Assembly (NCBI GenBank): GCA_023269455.1
Contig: JAHFTG010000110.1
Coordinates: 1-7,070 of the forward strand
From: Opitutaceae bacterium
GTDB lineage: Bacteria > Verrucomicrobiota > Verrucomicrobiia > Opitutales > Opitutaceae
Direction: 5' to 3'
DNA length: 7,070 nucleotides
This document shows, piece after piece, positions 1-5,651 of this stretch. Each line of letters opens with the position of its first letter. Positions within the stretch are counted from its first letter, which is position 1. The position numbers and the translations under genes were made by a program. The notes beneath the pieces were generated by a model, which was not told the origin of the DNA, ran no database searches, and was given only the letters and a program-made list of their open reading frames with translations.

Positions 1-247
1 TGTCGTGAAGGAAGGTGTTTCCGGCTTCATCGTGCCAATCAGATCGCCCCAAGCCATCGCCGAAAAAATCAACTGGTTTGCTGATCATCGTGACGCTTGG
101 ACAACCATGAGCCGGGCCGGCCAATCCTCGTCCGCACAATTTACGTGGGATGATCATACCTCCACCGTTATCGCAGGCATCGCCTCGCCAAATGCTTGCA
201 CGCCAGTCTCGCCACCTTCGGCCATTCCGGTCATGCCCGCGCCATGA
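1..247 (+). CDS. GT4-type glycosyltransferase, C-terminal end only (5' partial)
   Basis: The reading frame is already open at the window edge (first full codon at base 2) and ends at the TGA of 245-247, so only about 81 C-terminal residues are visible. The opening residues, VVKEGVSGFIVPIRSPQAIA, match the segment just after the nucleotide-sugar site of GT-B fold, GT4 family enzymes: an E/K-G-x-x-G-F-hydrophobic-V/P run, then 'D/S-P-x-A-I-A-x-K-I'. The later 'FTWDDHT' matches the usual 'F-[ST]-W-x-x-[YH]' of the final helix that crosses back to the N-terminal domain. Known for the family: a cytoplasmic or membrane-associated retaining transferase using an NDP-sugar. The catalytic part lies upstream and the sugar cannot be predicted. 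The last 20 or so residues are rich in Pro, Ala and Ser and look unlike the family; they may be an unconstrained tail. The stop overlaps the next start by 4 nt (ATGA). Confidence 0.8.
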   Translation, partial: VVKEGVSGFIVPIRSPQAIAEKINWFADHRDAWTTMSRAGQSSSAQFTWDDHTSTVIAGIASPNACTPVSPPSAIPVMPAP

Positions 248-1566
248 TTTCGCGCCAGCCCACGCCCTCGCTCCTGCCCATAAAGGCCGCGATCTGGCTT
301 TATTTCGTCTTGCTGCTCATCGAGGGAGTCCTGCGCAAATGGCTTTTTCCGGAATACAGCGACGTGTTGTTCATCGTCCGCGACCCCGTCGTGCTAATAA
401 TCTACGTCCTTGCCCTTCAAGCCCGTGTTTTCCCCTTCAGGCTGGCGATGATTGCCCTCGGGCTGATCACGTTTTTCTCTGCGTTGTTTGCGATCTTCAA
501 CGACACGCCCCCCGTCGTCACGCTGTTCGGTCTGCGCACGAACTACCTGCATATCCCGCTAGTTTTTATCATCATGCAGACGCTGGACCGGAATGATGTC
601 ATTCGGTTTGGCCGCGTGATGCTCGTCGTGGCTGTTCCCATCTTCGGATTGATGGTCGCTCAGTTCCAAGCGGCCCCCGATTCTTGGCTCAATGCCGGGG
701 CAGGAGGGAGCGTTAATGGCCAGATTCGCGGCGCACTGGGCAAGATTCGTCCGCCGGGCCCTTTCAGCTTCATCGACGGGATCGTGTGTTATTTCAGTCT
801 GGCCACCGCCTTCGTCTATTATGGATGGAGCAAGCCGGGAGTCTTCGGACGAGGATTGTTGCTGCTCGCGACCTTGGTCACGGCCTTGGCCGTGCCTATT
901 TCGATCAGTCGCTCATTGTTGATGGGAGTGCTCATCGTGATCGGCTTCGGTCTTGCCACCTCGCTCAGGAGCGTGAAGACCGCCTTGCGCATTTCTATCC
1001 CGCTGGCTCTAGCCGCTGTTTGCCTGTTGTTCGTATCCAAAACTGTCTATCTAAAGGCTTTTACCACTCGCTGGGACGAGTCTATCAGTTCTGGAAAAGG
1101 GACTTTCTATAACAACGTCTTTGAACGCATTCTGGGGAATTACACCGAGCCTGTCACCCGCATTGGCGAAGCGCCCCTGCTCGGACACGGTGTCGGTGCA
1201 GGCACACTGGCCGGGGCTCGCTTGATGACAGGCAAGGCGTCCTTTCTCCTGGCCGAATCGGAGCTATCTCGCATCATCCTCGAACTCGGTCCCATTCTTG
1301 GGGCAGCTTTCATTGCTTGGCGGATCTGGCTGGCGCTGAGCCTGGTCTTCGGAGGCTGGAGTTTTTTTGGCCGAACTCGTGATGCACTTTCGTGGCTGAT
1401 CGCCGGTGCCACCTTGCTTAACGTCTCCACCGGCCAGTGGGGTAGCAGCACGCAGCTCGGGTTTTCCGTTTTCGGCGCAGGTCTCGCCCTGGCTGCACGC
1501 AATGTTCCGCTCGAAGAAGAAATCCCCGAGTTGGCCAACGAAGAGGCCGAGACCGTGACTGCATGA
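244..1566 (+). CDS. O-antigen ligase / Wzy-like polysaccharide polymerase membrane protein
   Basis: A 440-residue polytopic inner-membrane protein. About ten to twelve hydrophobic segments can be picked out, around residues 12-32, 41-58, 65-85, 101-113, 121-141, 174-194, 203-221, 223-240, 249-266, 346-371, 382-396 and 402-418. A large hydrophilic loop (about 267-345) lies before the late segments, as in WaaL/Wzy proteins, where the big periplasmic loop carries the active site. Inside it, 'LLGHGVGAGT' (312-321) and 'ELSRIILELGPILG' (340-353) resemble the G-x-G-x-G and E/R-x5-E-L-G motifs typical of O-antigen ligase-domain proteins. An early 'EGVLRKWLFP' (27-36) with 'VRDPVVL' (45-51) recalls the subgroup found in exopolysaccharide loci. 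The likely role is polymerising undecaprenyl-linked repeat units or ligating the glycan to an acceptor; sequence alone does not decide which. I chose the ATG at 244 because it makes an ATGA overlap with the upstream stop. An in-frame ATG at 196 would add 17 polar residues inside the upstream gene. The C-terminus is acidic. Confidence 0.8.
   Translation: MISRQPTPSLLPIKAAIWLYFVLLLIEGVLRKWLFPEYSDVLFIVRDPVVLIIYVLALQARVFPFRLAMIALGLITFFSALFAIFNDTPPVVTLFGLRTNYLHIPLVFIIMQTLDRNDVIRFGRVMLVVAVPIFGLMVAQFQAAPDSWLNAGAGGSVNGQIRGALGKIRPPGPFSFIDGIVCYFSLATAFVYYGWSKPGVFGRGLLLLATLVTALAVPISISRSLLMGVLIVIGFGLATSLRSVKTALRISIPLALAAVCLLFVSKTVYLKAFTTRWDESISSGKGTFYNNVFERILGNYTEPVTRIGEAPLLGHGVGAGTLAGARLMTGKASFLLAESELSRIILELGPILGAAFIAWRIWLALSLVFGGWSFFGRTRDALSWLIAGATLLNVSTGQWGSSTQLGFSVFGAGLALAARNVPLEEEIPELANEEAETVTA
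879..894. repeat. Short perfect inverted repeat inside the ligase/polymerase gene
   Basis: CACGGCC and GGCCGTG are separated by TT, giving a 7-bp stem with a 2-nt centre inside codons for 'VTALAVP'. In a GC-rich coding region such a match can arise by chance; no T-tract follows, so it is not a terminator. Confidence 0.3.
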
Positions 1567-2705
1567 AGGTTATCCTCGTCTGCAACTACCAACCCGACGG
1601 CCAGCAAAGCATGCTGCGTTTTGGCGACCTGCTCGCGCAGTCCCTGGCCGCTCGCGGTATCGAGATAACCGTGGTCGCGCCCCGCCCCCGGCTTGGCGCG
1701 CGTTTTCGTCGCGCCGCCGCCGGGCGCTCCGGACGCTGGCTGGGCTACTTCGATAAATACCTGTTGTTTCCGCATGATCTGCGGCGGGCCTTGCGCCCGT
1801 TCGCGCACCGCCGCGACACGGTTGTTCATGTGGTGGATCATTCGAACGCCATTTATCTGCCAACCGGCGCGACGCTGCCCTGGGTCGTGACATGCCATGA
1901 TCTGCTCGCGGTGCGCGGCGCGCTTGGCGAGGATACCGATTGTCCCGCATCCATACTCGGGCGGCTGCTGCAACGGCAGATAACCCAGGGTCTCGCGCGG
2001 GCGGATGCTCTCGCCTGCAGCTCCACCAGCACAAGCGAGGATGTAAAACGCTTGATTCATCCAACCGGAAAACAAGAGCGTCGCGTGATCCTGCTCGCGC
2101 TGAACCAGCCCTACCGACCGAGCAACCACGAGGAATTGCTGCCTGCATTTGCGTCCGGCCAGCCGTTTTTGCTGCACGTCGGATCGAATCTTACACGCAA
2201 AAACAAAACCGGCGTGCTGCGGGTTTTCCTTCGGCTCGCCGCCTCAGGATGGCCAGGGCGGTTGGTTTTTTGCGGGGATGAACTTCCTGCGGAAATCTCC
2301 GCAGGTGCCAAGTCAGCCGGGCTGACTGCGCGGGTTCACGCCGTGCCCCGCGCAAGCGAAGCCGAACTCGAAGCCCTCTATTCCCGGGCGCACGCACTGC
2401 TTTTTCCATCCCGGGGCGAAGGCTTCGGCTGGCCCGTGATCGAGGCCCAGGCTTGCGACTGTCCCGTGATTTGCAGCGACCGCACCTCGCTCCCTGAGGT
2501 TGGCGGTGACGCTGCGCTCGTTCACGCGCTCGATGACGAGGTCGGCATGGCCGCTTCGGTTTTGAAACTCGGCGAACCCCTTTTCCGCACCGCCGTGATC
2601 CAGCGAGGACGGGAAAATCTCGTGCGTTTCTCAAAGGAACGCATGCTGGATGCCTATATCGAACTCTACGCGTCCGCCCTCCGCTCCCACTCCGCCCACC
2701 CATGA
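1563..2705 (+). CDS. GT4 family glycosyltransferase (first complete copy)
   Basis: A 380-residue GT-B glycosyltransferase of ordinary GT4 length. The N-terminal Rossmann domain starts with 'MKVILVCNYQPDGQQSMLRF', then 'VVHVVDHSNAIYLP' (87-100) and 'VVTCHDLLAVRGALGE' (108-123), a pattern I associate with one GT4 subgroup of polysaccharide loci. The C-terminal domain (from about 200) opens with 'FLLHVGSNLTRKNK' (202-215), which in the family holds the donor-phosphate-binding K/R. It then carries the E-x7-E motif 'EGFGWPVIE' (286-294), followed by 'ACDCPVICSDRTSLPEVGGD' (297-316), which fits the sugar/nucleotide end of the site. Known for the family: retaining transfer from an NDP-sugar onto a growing lipid-linked oligosaccharide in the cytoplasm. 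Donor and acceptor are not predictable here. It starts and ends in ATGA overlaps. An AAGAGG at 1541-1546 is too far upstream to be a normal ribosome site, so coupled translation is likely. Two inverted repeats lie inside the gene at 2286-2327. Confidence 0.92.
   Translation: MKVILVCNYQPDGQQSMLRFGDLLAQSLAARGIEITVVAPRPRLGARFRRAAAGRSGRWLGYFDKYLLFPHDLRRALRPFAHRRDTVVHVVDHSNAIYLPTGATLPWVVTCHDLLAVRGALGEDTDCPASILGRLLQRQITQGLARADALACSSTSTSEDVKRLIHPTGKQERRVILLALNQPYRPSNHEELLPAFASGQPFLLHVGSNLTRKNKTGVLRVFLRLAASGWPGRLVFCGDELPAEISAGAKSAGLTARVHAVPRASEAELEALYSRAHALLFPSRGEGFGWPVIEAQACDCPVICSDRTSLPEVGGDAALVHALDDEVGMAASVLKLGEPLFRTAVIQRGRENLVRFSKERMLDAYIELYASALRSHSAHP
2286..2305. repeat. Perfect 8-bp inverted repeat (4-nt loop) inside a GT4 gene
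   Basis: CCTGCGGA, then AATC, then TCCGCAGG: arms of eight bases match perfectly and would form a tetraloop hairpin in the mRNA. It lies in the codons for 'LPAEISAG', in the nucleotide-binding domain, upstream of the E-x7-E motif. No T-run follows, so it is not an intrinsic terminator. A second perfect inverted repeat begins five bases downstream. Confidence 0.45.
2311..2327. repeat. Perfect 8-bp inverted repeat (1-nt centre) inside a GT4 gene
   Basis: AGTCAGCC, a central G, and GGCTGACT form a 17-bp near-perfect palindrome. As RNA the inner pairs would have to open to make a loop; as DNA it has the shape of a dimeric protein-binding site. It codes for part of 'AKSAGLTA'. It sits beside the 2286-2305 repeat; the function of the pair, if any, is unknown. 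Confidence 0.45.
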
Positions 2706-3367
2706 AAAACCTGCTTCGCCTCCTCGTGGTGCTCCTGCCTTGGACGCTGCGCCGCCCGGTGCTCGTGCATGGCTACGGCTACAAAATCCACCCCACCGCC
2801 CGCATCGGGCTTTCATGGATTTTCCCCCGTCACCTCGTTCTCGGCGAACACGCACGCATCGGCCATCTCAATGTCGCCATCCACCTCGACCGGCTCGAAT
2901 TGGGCGCACACGCCACGCTTGATCGCGCCAACTGGATCACCGGTTTTCCGACTGACAATACCCGCCACTTCGACCGCCAACCCGAGCGCCAACCCACCTG
3001 CCTGCTCGGCGCGCACAGCGCCGTCACCAAGCGGCACCACCTCGACTGCACGGACCGTATCGAAATCGGGGCCTTTACGATCTTGAGCGGCTACGCTTCG
3101 CAACTGCTCACCCACTCGATCAACGTCGTGAACAACCGCCAGGAATGCGCGCCCATCCGCATCGGCGATCACTGTTTTGTGGGCACCGCCGTCGTCGTGC
3201 TGCCCGGCGCATGCCTGCCCGACCGCTCCGTGCTCGGCGCCAAGGCTCTGCTTAACAAATCACACGACATCGTCGGCTGGCTCTACGCCGGCGTGCCCGC
3301 CGTGCCAATAAAAGCATTGCCCGCCGACGCCGCTTATTTTCACCGCACGACCGGCTTCGTATCCTAA
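2702..3367 (+). CDS. WcaF-like hexapeptide (left-handed beta-helix) acyltransferase
   Basis: A 221-residue protein of the trimeric left-handed beta-helix acyltransferases (maltose O-acetyltransferase / WcaF group). It begins with a hydrophobic and basic stretch, 'LLRLLVVLLPWTLRRPVL' (4-21), followed by 'HPTARIG' (30-36). Imperfect hexapeptide coils run over about 31-75 and 101-190, for example 'LVLGEHARIG', 'IEIGAFTILSG', 'IRIGDHCFVGTAVVVLPG' and 'SVLGAKALLNK'. A loop at about 80-100 interrupts the coils. 'LLTHSIN' (136-142) supplies His138, the probable catalytic base by position in the family. 'LYAGVPAVPIKALP' (194-207) is the standard closing signature, and the terminal 'YFHRTTGFVS' fits my recall of this group's C-terminus. 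The likely reaction is acyl-CoA-dependent O-acetylation (or another acylation) of a sugar in the repeat unit, in the cytoplasm or at the inner membrane face. ATG and upstream stop overlap at 2702-2705. The 3' end is odd: TAA is followed by six more in-frame codons leading to an ATGA junction. Confidence 0.9.
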   Translation: MKNLLRLLVVLLPWTLRRPVLVHGYGYKIHPTARIGLSWIFPRHLVLGEHARIGHLNVAIHLDRLELGAHATLDRANWITGFPTDNTRHFDRQPERQPTCLLGAHSAVTKRHHLDCTDRIEIGAFTILSGYASQLLTHSINVVNNRQECAPIRIGDHCFVGTAVVVLPGACLPDRSVLGAKALLNKSHDIVGWLYAGVPAVPIKALPADAAYFHRTTGFVS

Positions 3368-3388
3368 CTGATGACCGTTGCCGCATGA
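3365..3388 (+). promoter_or_regulatory. Relay junction: in-frame tail or 5-codon minicistron between acyltransferase and GT4
   Basis: After the acyltransferase TAA (3365-3367) the same frame continues with CTG, then ATG at 3371, ACC, GTT, GCC, GCA and a TGA at 3386-3388. That TGA overlaps the ATG of the next gene (3385-3387) as ATGA, exactly like the other five junctions. Read as it stands, ATG 3371 opens a five-codon minicistron starting three bases after the TAA, which could hand terminating ribosomes to the downstream start. Read historically, the TAA may be a recent stop that shortened the acyltransferase by seven codons. The sequence facts are certain; a coupling function is inferred, and no Shine-Dalgarno is visible for the downstream start. 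Confidence 0.4.
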
Positions 3389-4536
3389 GCCTACGCATTC
3401 TTCACGTCGTGCGCAGCCTACGGCCGGAAACCGGCGGGCCGGTCAGCGTCGTGCGCAATCTCACCACTGCGCTCGAAGCCGCTGGCCACCGCAGTCACAT
3501 TTTCTCGCTCGATCAAGCCGATACGGTCCGCAGCGGTGCCGCAGTGCATACGCTCGACGCTCCTTCGCACGGCTACGGCTACACGAAAGCCTATGTCCCC
3601 TGGCTGCGCGCCCATCGGCACGAATTCGATGCGGTGATCATCCACGGCCTCTGGCAGTATCAAAGTTTCGGCGCGTGGCGTGCGCTGGCCGGGACCAACA
3701 CGCCTTATTTGGTTTATTGCCACGGCATGCTCGACCCCTGGTTCAAGCGAACCCACCGGCTAAAGCACCTCCGTAAATGCCTTTACTGGCCGCTGGCCGA
3801 ATATCGCGTGTTGCGCGATGCACGCGCCGTTTGCTTCACCTGCGAAGAAGAGCGGCGGCTAGCCCCGCACAGTTTCCGCCCTTACCGCGTCCACGCCGAA
3901 GTCGCGCCCATCGGAGTCACCGCACCTGCGGGCGATGCGAAAAAAATGAAAGCCGTTTTCCACGAGGCGCACCCGCAACTTTGCGATAAAAATTTCATTC
4001 TTTTTCTCGGACGCATTCATCCCAAAAAAGGCATCGAGGAACTCATCGCCGCCCACGCGCAGGTCGCCCGTATGCGCCCAGACGCTCCGGCCCTCGTGAT
4101 CGCCGGGCCTTGCGCCGATGTAGCGTATCAAAAAGACCTGCGCAGCCTAGTCCCGGCGGATTCAGTCCACTGGCTGCCCATGCTCGAAGGTGATCAAAAG
4201 TGGGGCGCGCTGCACGCCTGCACGGCCTTCGCGTTGCTGTCTCATCAGGAAAATTTTGGACTCGCCGTCGTCGAGGCGCTGGCTTGCGGGCGTCCGGTTC
4301 TTATCAGCAAACAAGTCAACATCTGGGCTGAAATTATCGCGGATCAGGCCGGCCTCGCGGCGGAAGATAGCCTCCCCGGCGGCATCGACCTGCTCACCCG
4401 CTGGCTTGATATGACACTCGACGAGCAAGCCGCCATGAGCAGAGCCGCGCTTCGTTGTTTCCAACAACGCTTCGAAATCAATCAGGCCGCAGCCACGTTG
4501 ACCGCGATCATCACGCGGATCATCGCACGTCCATGA
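3385..4536 (+). CDS. GT4 family glycosyltransferase (second complete copy)
   Basis: A 383-residue GT-B enzyme. The N-terminal domain has 'LRILHVVRSLRPETGGPVSV' (3-22), with the glycine-rich 'GGP' acceptor-side loop of GT4 enzymes. It continues with 'VIIHGLWQYQSFGAWRAL' (84-101), 'YCHGMLDPWFKR' (111-122) and 'RDARAVCFTCEEERRLA' (144-160). The HGLW / HGMLDPWF / T-x-E-E-E-R series marks a GT4 subgroup common in bacterial exopolysaccharide clusters. The C-terminal domain has 'FILFLGRIHPKKGIEELI' (204-221), containing the G-R-x-H-P-x-K-G donor-phosphate motif, and the E-x7-E motif 'ENFGLAVVE' (289-297), followed by 'ALACGRPVLIS' (298-308). By family it transfers a sugar, with retention, to the lipid-linked repeat unit in the cytoplasm; the donor sugar is unknown. 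It is the only gene here whose start is not an ATGA overlap with the annotated upstream stop (17-nt gap), but it overlaps the minicistron stop. Its own stop overlaps the next start at 4533-4536. Confidence 0.93.
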   Translation: MSLRILHVVRSLRPETGGPVSVVRNLTTALEAAGHRSHIFSLDQADTVRSGAAVHTLDAPSHGYGYTKAYVPWLRAHRHEFDAVIIHGLWQYQSFGAWRALAGTNTPYLVYCHGMLDPWFKRTHRLKHLRKCLYWPLAEYRVLRDARAVCFTCEEERRLAPHSFRPYRVHAEVAPIGVTAPAGDAKKMKAVFHEAHPQLCDKNFILFLGRIHPKKGIEELIAAHAQVARMRPDAPALVIAGPCADVAYQKDLRSLVPADSVHWLPMLEGDQKWGALHACTAFALLSHQENFGLAVVEALACGRPVLISKQVNIWAEIIADQAGLAAEDSLPGGIDLLTRWLDMTLDEQAAMSRAALRCFQQRFEINQAAATLTAIITRIIARP

Positions 4537-5651
4537 AAATCACCCTGCTCCAAGGCGCCTTTCTGCCGGTGCCGCCGCTGCGAGGCGGCGCCGTCGAAAA
4601 AATGTGGTTTCTTCTTGGCCAGGAATTCGCGCGGCTCGGCCATGAAGTCACCCACGTTTCCCGTCTGTGCGATGACCTGCCCGCCTCGGAAACCATCGCC
4701 GGTGTGCGGCACATCAGAGTGCCCGGCTACGAGCAGCCGGAAAATGCTCTGCGCTTGAAATGGAGGGATCTCTGTTACTCGTTTCGCGCATGCCGCGCCG
4801 CGCCGGCTGCGGATGTTGTGGTGACCAACACGTTTTGGTCACCGCTTTTGCTGAAACCCGCGCAAGGGGCGATTTATGTCGATGTGCAGCGCATGCCCAA
4901 GGGACAGATGCGGCTTTATCGCCGCGCCGCGCGCCTGCGCGCCAACTCCTCCTCCGTGCAAGCCGCCATCCTCGCACAAACCCCCGCCGCCGCGCCGCGC
5001 GTTCGCGTCATCCCCAATCCCCTGCCCTTCATTCCGTCGCATGGGGTGCGCTGGAAAGCGAAGGAGCGCACCGTCCTTTACGTCGGCCGGCTTCACCCCG
5101 AAAAAGGCATCGAACTGCTGCTCGCGGCATGGTCGCAAATTCAGGCGGACGGCACCCTCCCCGGCTGGAAACTGAAATTGATCGGTCCTTCCGATCCCGC
5201 CCACGGCGGAGGCGGCGAACGCTGGCTAAACTCGCTCAAAATCCGCCACGCCGACGAAACCATCCTCTGGCTTCCTCCACTTTACGACATCGATGCGCTA
5301 AACCACGCCTACGAACGCGCCTCCGTGTTCGTCTATCCTTCGCTTGCCACCCAGGGGGAAACCTTCGGCCTCTCGGTGCTTGAAGCGATGGCGTGGGGCG
5401 CGGTGCCTGTGGTCTCGGGGCTCGCGTGCTTTCGCGACTTCGTCGAACCAGCGCGCAACGGTTTTGTTTTCGATCACACCGGCGCTCTTCCCGCAGAAAA
5501 CCTCGCGCAGGCTCTGGTGCAGGCGGCCGATTCAGCCGCTCTCGCCTGCGGCCAAGCTGCCGTTGAGGTGCGGCGCACCCATCATATCCAAACCATCGCC
5601 GCTCAGTTTCTCGACGATTTCGCCACGCTAACACCCGCAAGGCCTTCATGA
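4533..5651 (+). CDS. GT4 family glycosyltransferase (third complete copy)
   Basis: A 372-residue GT-B enzyme, counted from the ATG at 4533 that overlaps the upstream TGA. An in-frame ATG at 4455 would add 26 residues lying inside the previous gene and resembling no GT4 start, so I reject it. The N-terminal domain has 'KITLLQGAFLPVPPLRGGAV' (2-21), then 'EKMWFLLGQEFARLGHEVTH' (22-41), the G-G-A-x-E-K pattern of GT4 enzymes. 'RVIPNPLPF' (158-166) marks the inter-domain linker. The C-terminal domain has 'VLYVGRLHPEKGIELLLAAW' (181-200), with the G-R-x-H-P-E-K-G phosphate-binding loop, and the E-x7-E motif 'ETFGLSVLE' (276-284), followed by 'AMAWGAVPVVSG' (285-296). Motif for motif it is paralogous to the preceding gene, but the N-terminal (acceptor) halves differ, so the two probably build successive, different linkages. 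The sugar cannot be predicted. A strong inverted repeat lies within the gene at 4818-4845. Its stop overlaps the next gene at 5648-5651. Confidence 0.93.
   Translation: MKITLLQGAFLPVPPLRGGAVEKMWFLLGQEFARLGHEVTHVSRLCDDLPASETIAGVRHIRVPGYEQPENALRLKWRDLCYSFRACRAAPAADVVVTNTFWSPLLLKPAQGAIYVDVQRMPKGQMRLYRRAARLRANSSSVQAAILAQTPAAAPRVRVIPNPLPFIPSHGVRWKAKERTVLYVGRLHPEKGIELLLAAWSQIQADGTLPGWKLKLIGPSDPAHGGGGERWLNSLKIRHADETILWLPPLYDIDALNHAYERASVFVYPSLATQGETFGLSVLEAMAWGAVPVVSGLACFRDFVEPARNGFVFDHTGALPAENLAQALVQAADSAALACGQAAVEVRRTHHIQTIAAQFLDDFATLTPARPS
4818..4845. repeat. Strong inverted repeat inside the third GT4 gene
   Basis: GGTGACCAA (4820-4828) and TTGGTCACC (4835-4843) are exact reverse complements around a 6-nt loop. 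In RNA the stem extends by a U-G wobble (4819/4844) and a G-C pair (4818/4845), giving eleven pairs. Only a four-base T run (4846-4849) follows, too short for a convincing intrinsic terminator. It lies in the codons for 'VVVTNTFWSPL', a well-formed GT4 segment, so coding constraint alone may explain it. Confidence 0.5.

Noticed and set aside
1140..2177. Long antisense open frame (345 codons) crossing the membrane-protein/GT4 junction
   Set aside because: It lies opposite two well-supported genes, spans their junction, and its translation is Arg/Ala/Gly-rich without family motifs. This is the usual shadow frame of GC-rich coding DNA.
2191..2703. Antisense open frame of 170 codons opposite the first complete GT4 gene
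   Set aside because: The product is extremely Arg-rich and low in complexity, and it is entirely covered by a GT4 gene with catalytic motifs. I treat it as a shadow.
3421..3445. GCCGG/CCGGC self-complementary run at the start of the second GT4 gene
   Set aside because: The arms are only five bases and GC-rich and encode the conserved 'RPETGGPV' loop, so protein constraint explains it.
2769..3594. Repeated GGCTACGGCTAC (coding GYGY) in the acyltransferase (about 2771) and the second GT4 (about 3571)
   Set aside because: The match is 12 bases plus a few neighbours, in unrelated proteins and using the common codons for Gly-Tyr; chance is the simplest explanation.
4760..5383. Plus-strand open frame of 207 codons inside the third GT4 gene
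   Set aside because: It runs in another frame of a gene with intact GT4 motifs; its translation is Arg/Pro-rich with no recognisable domain.
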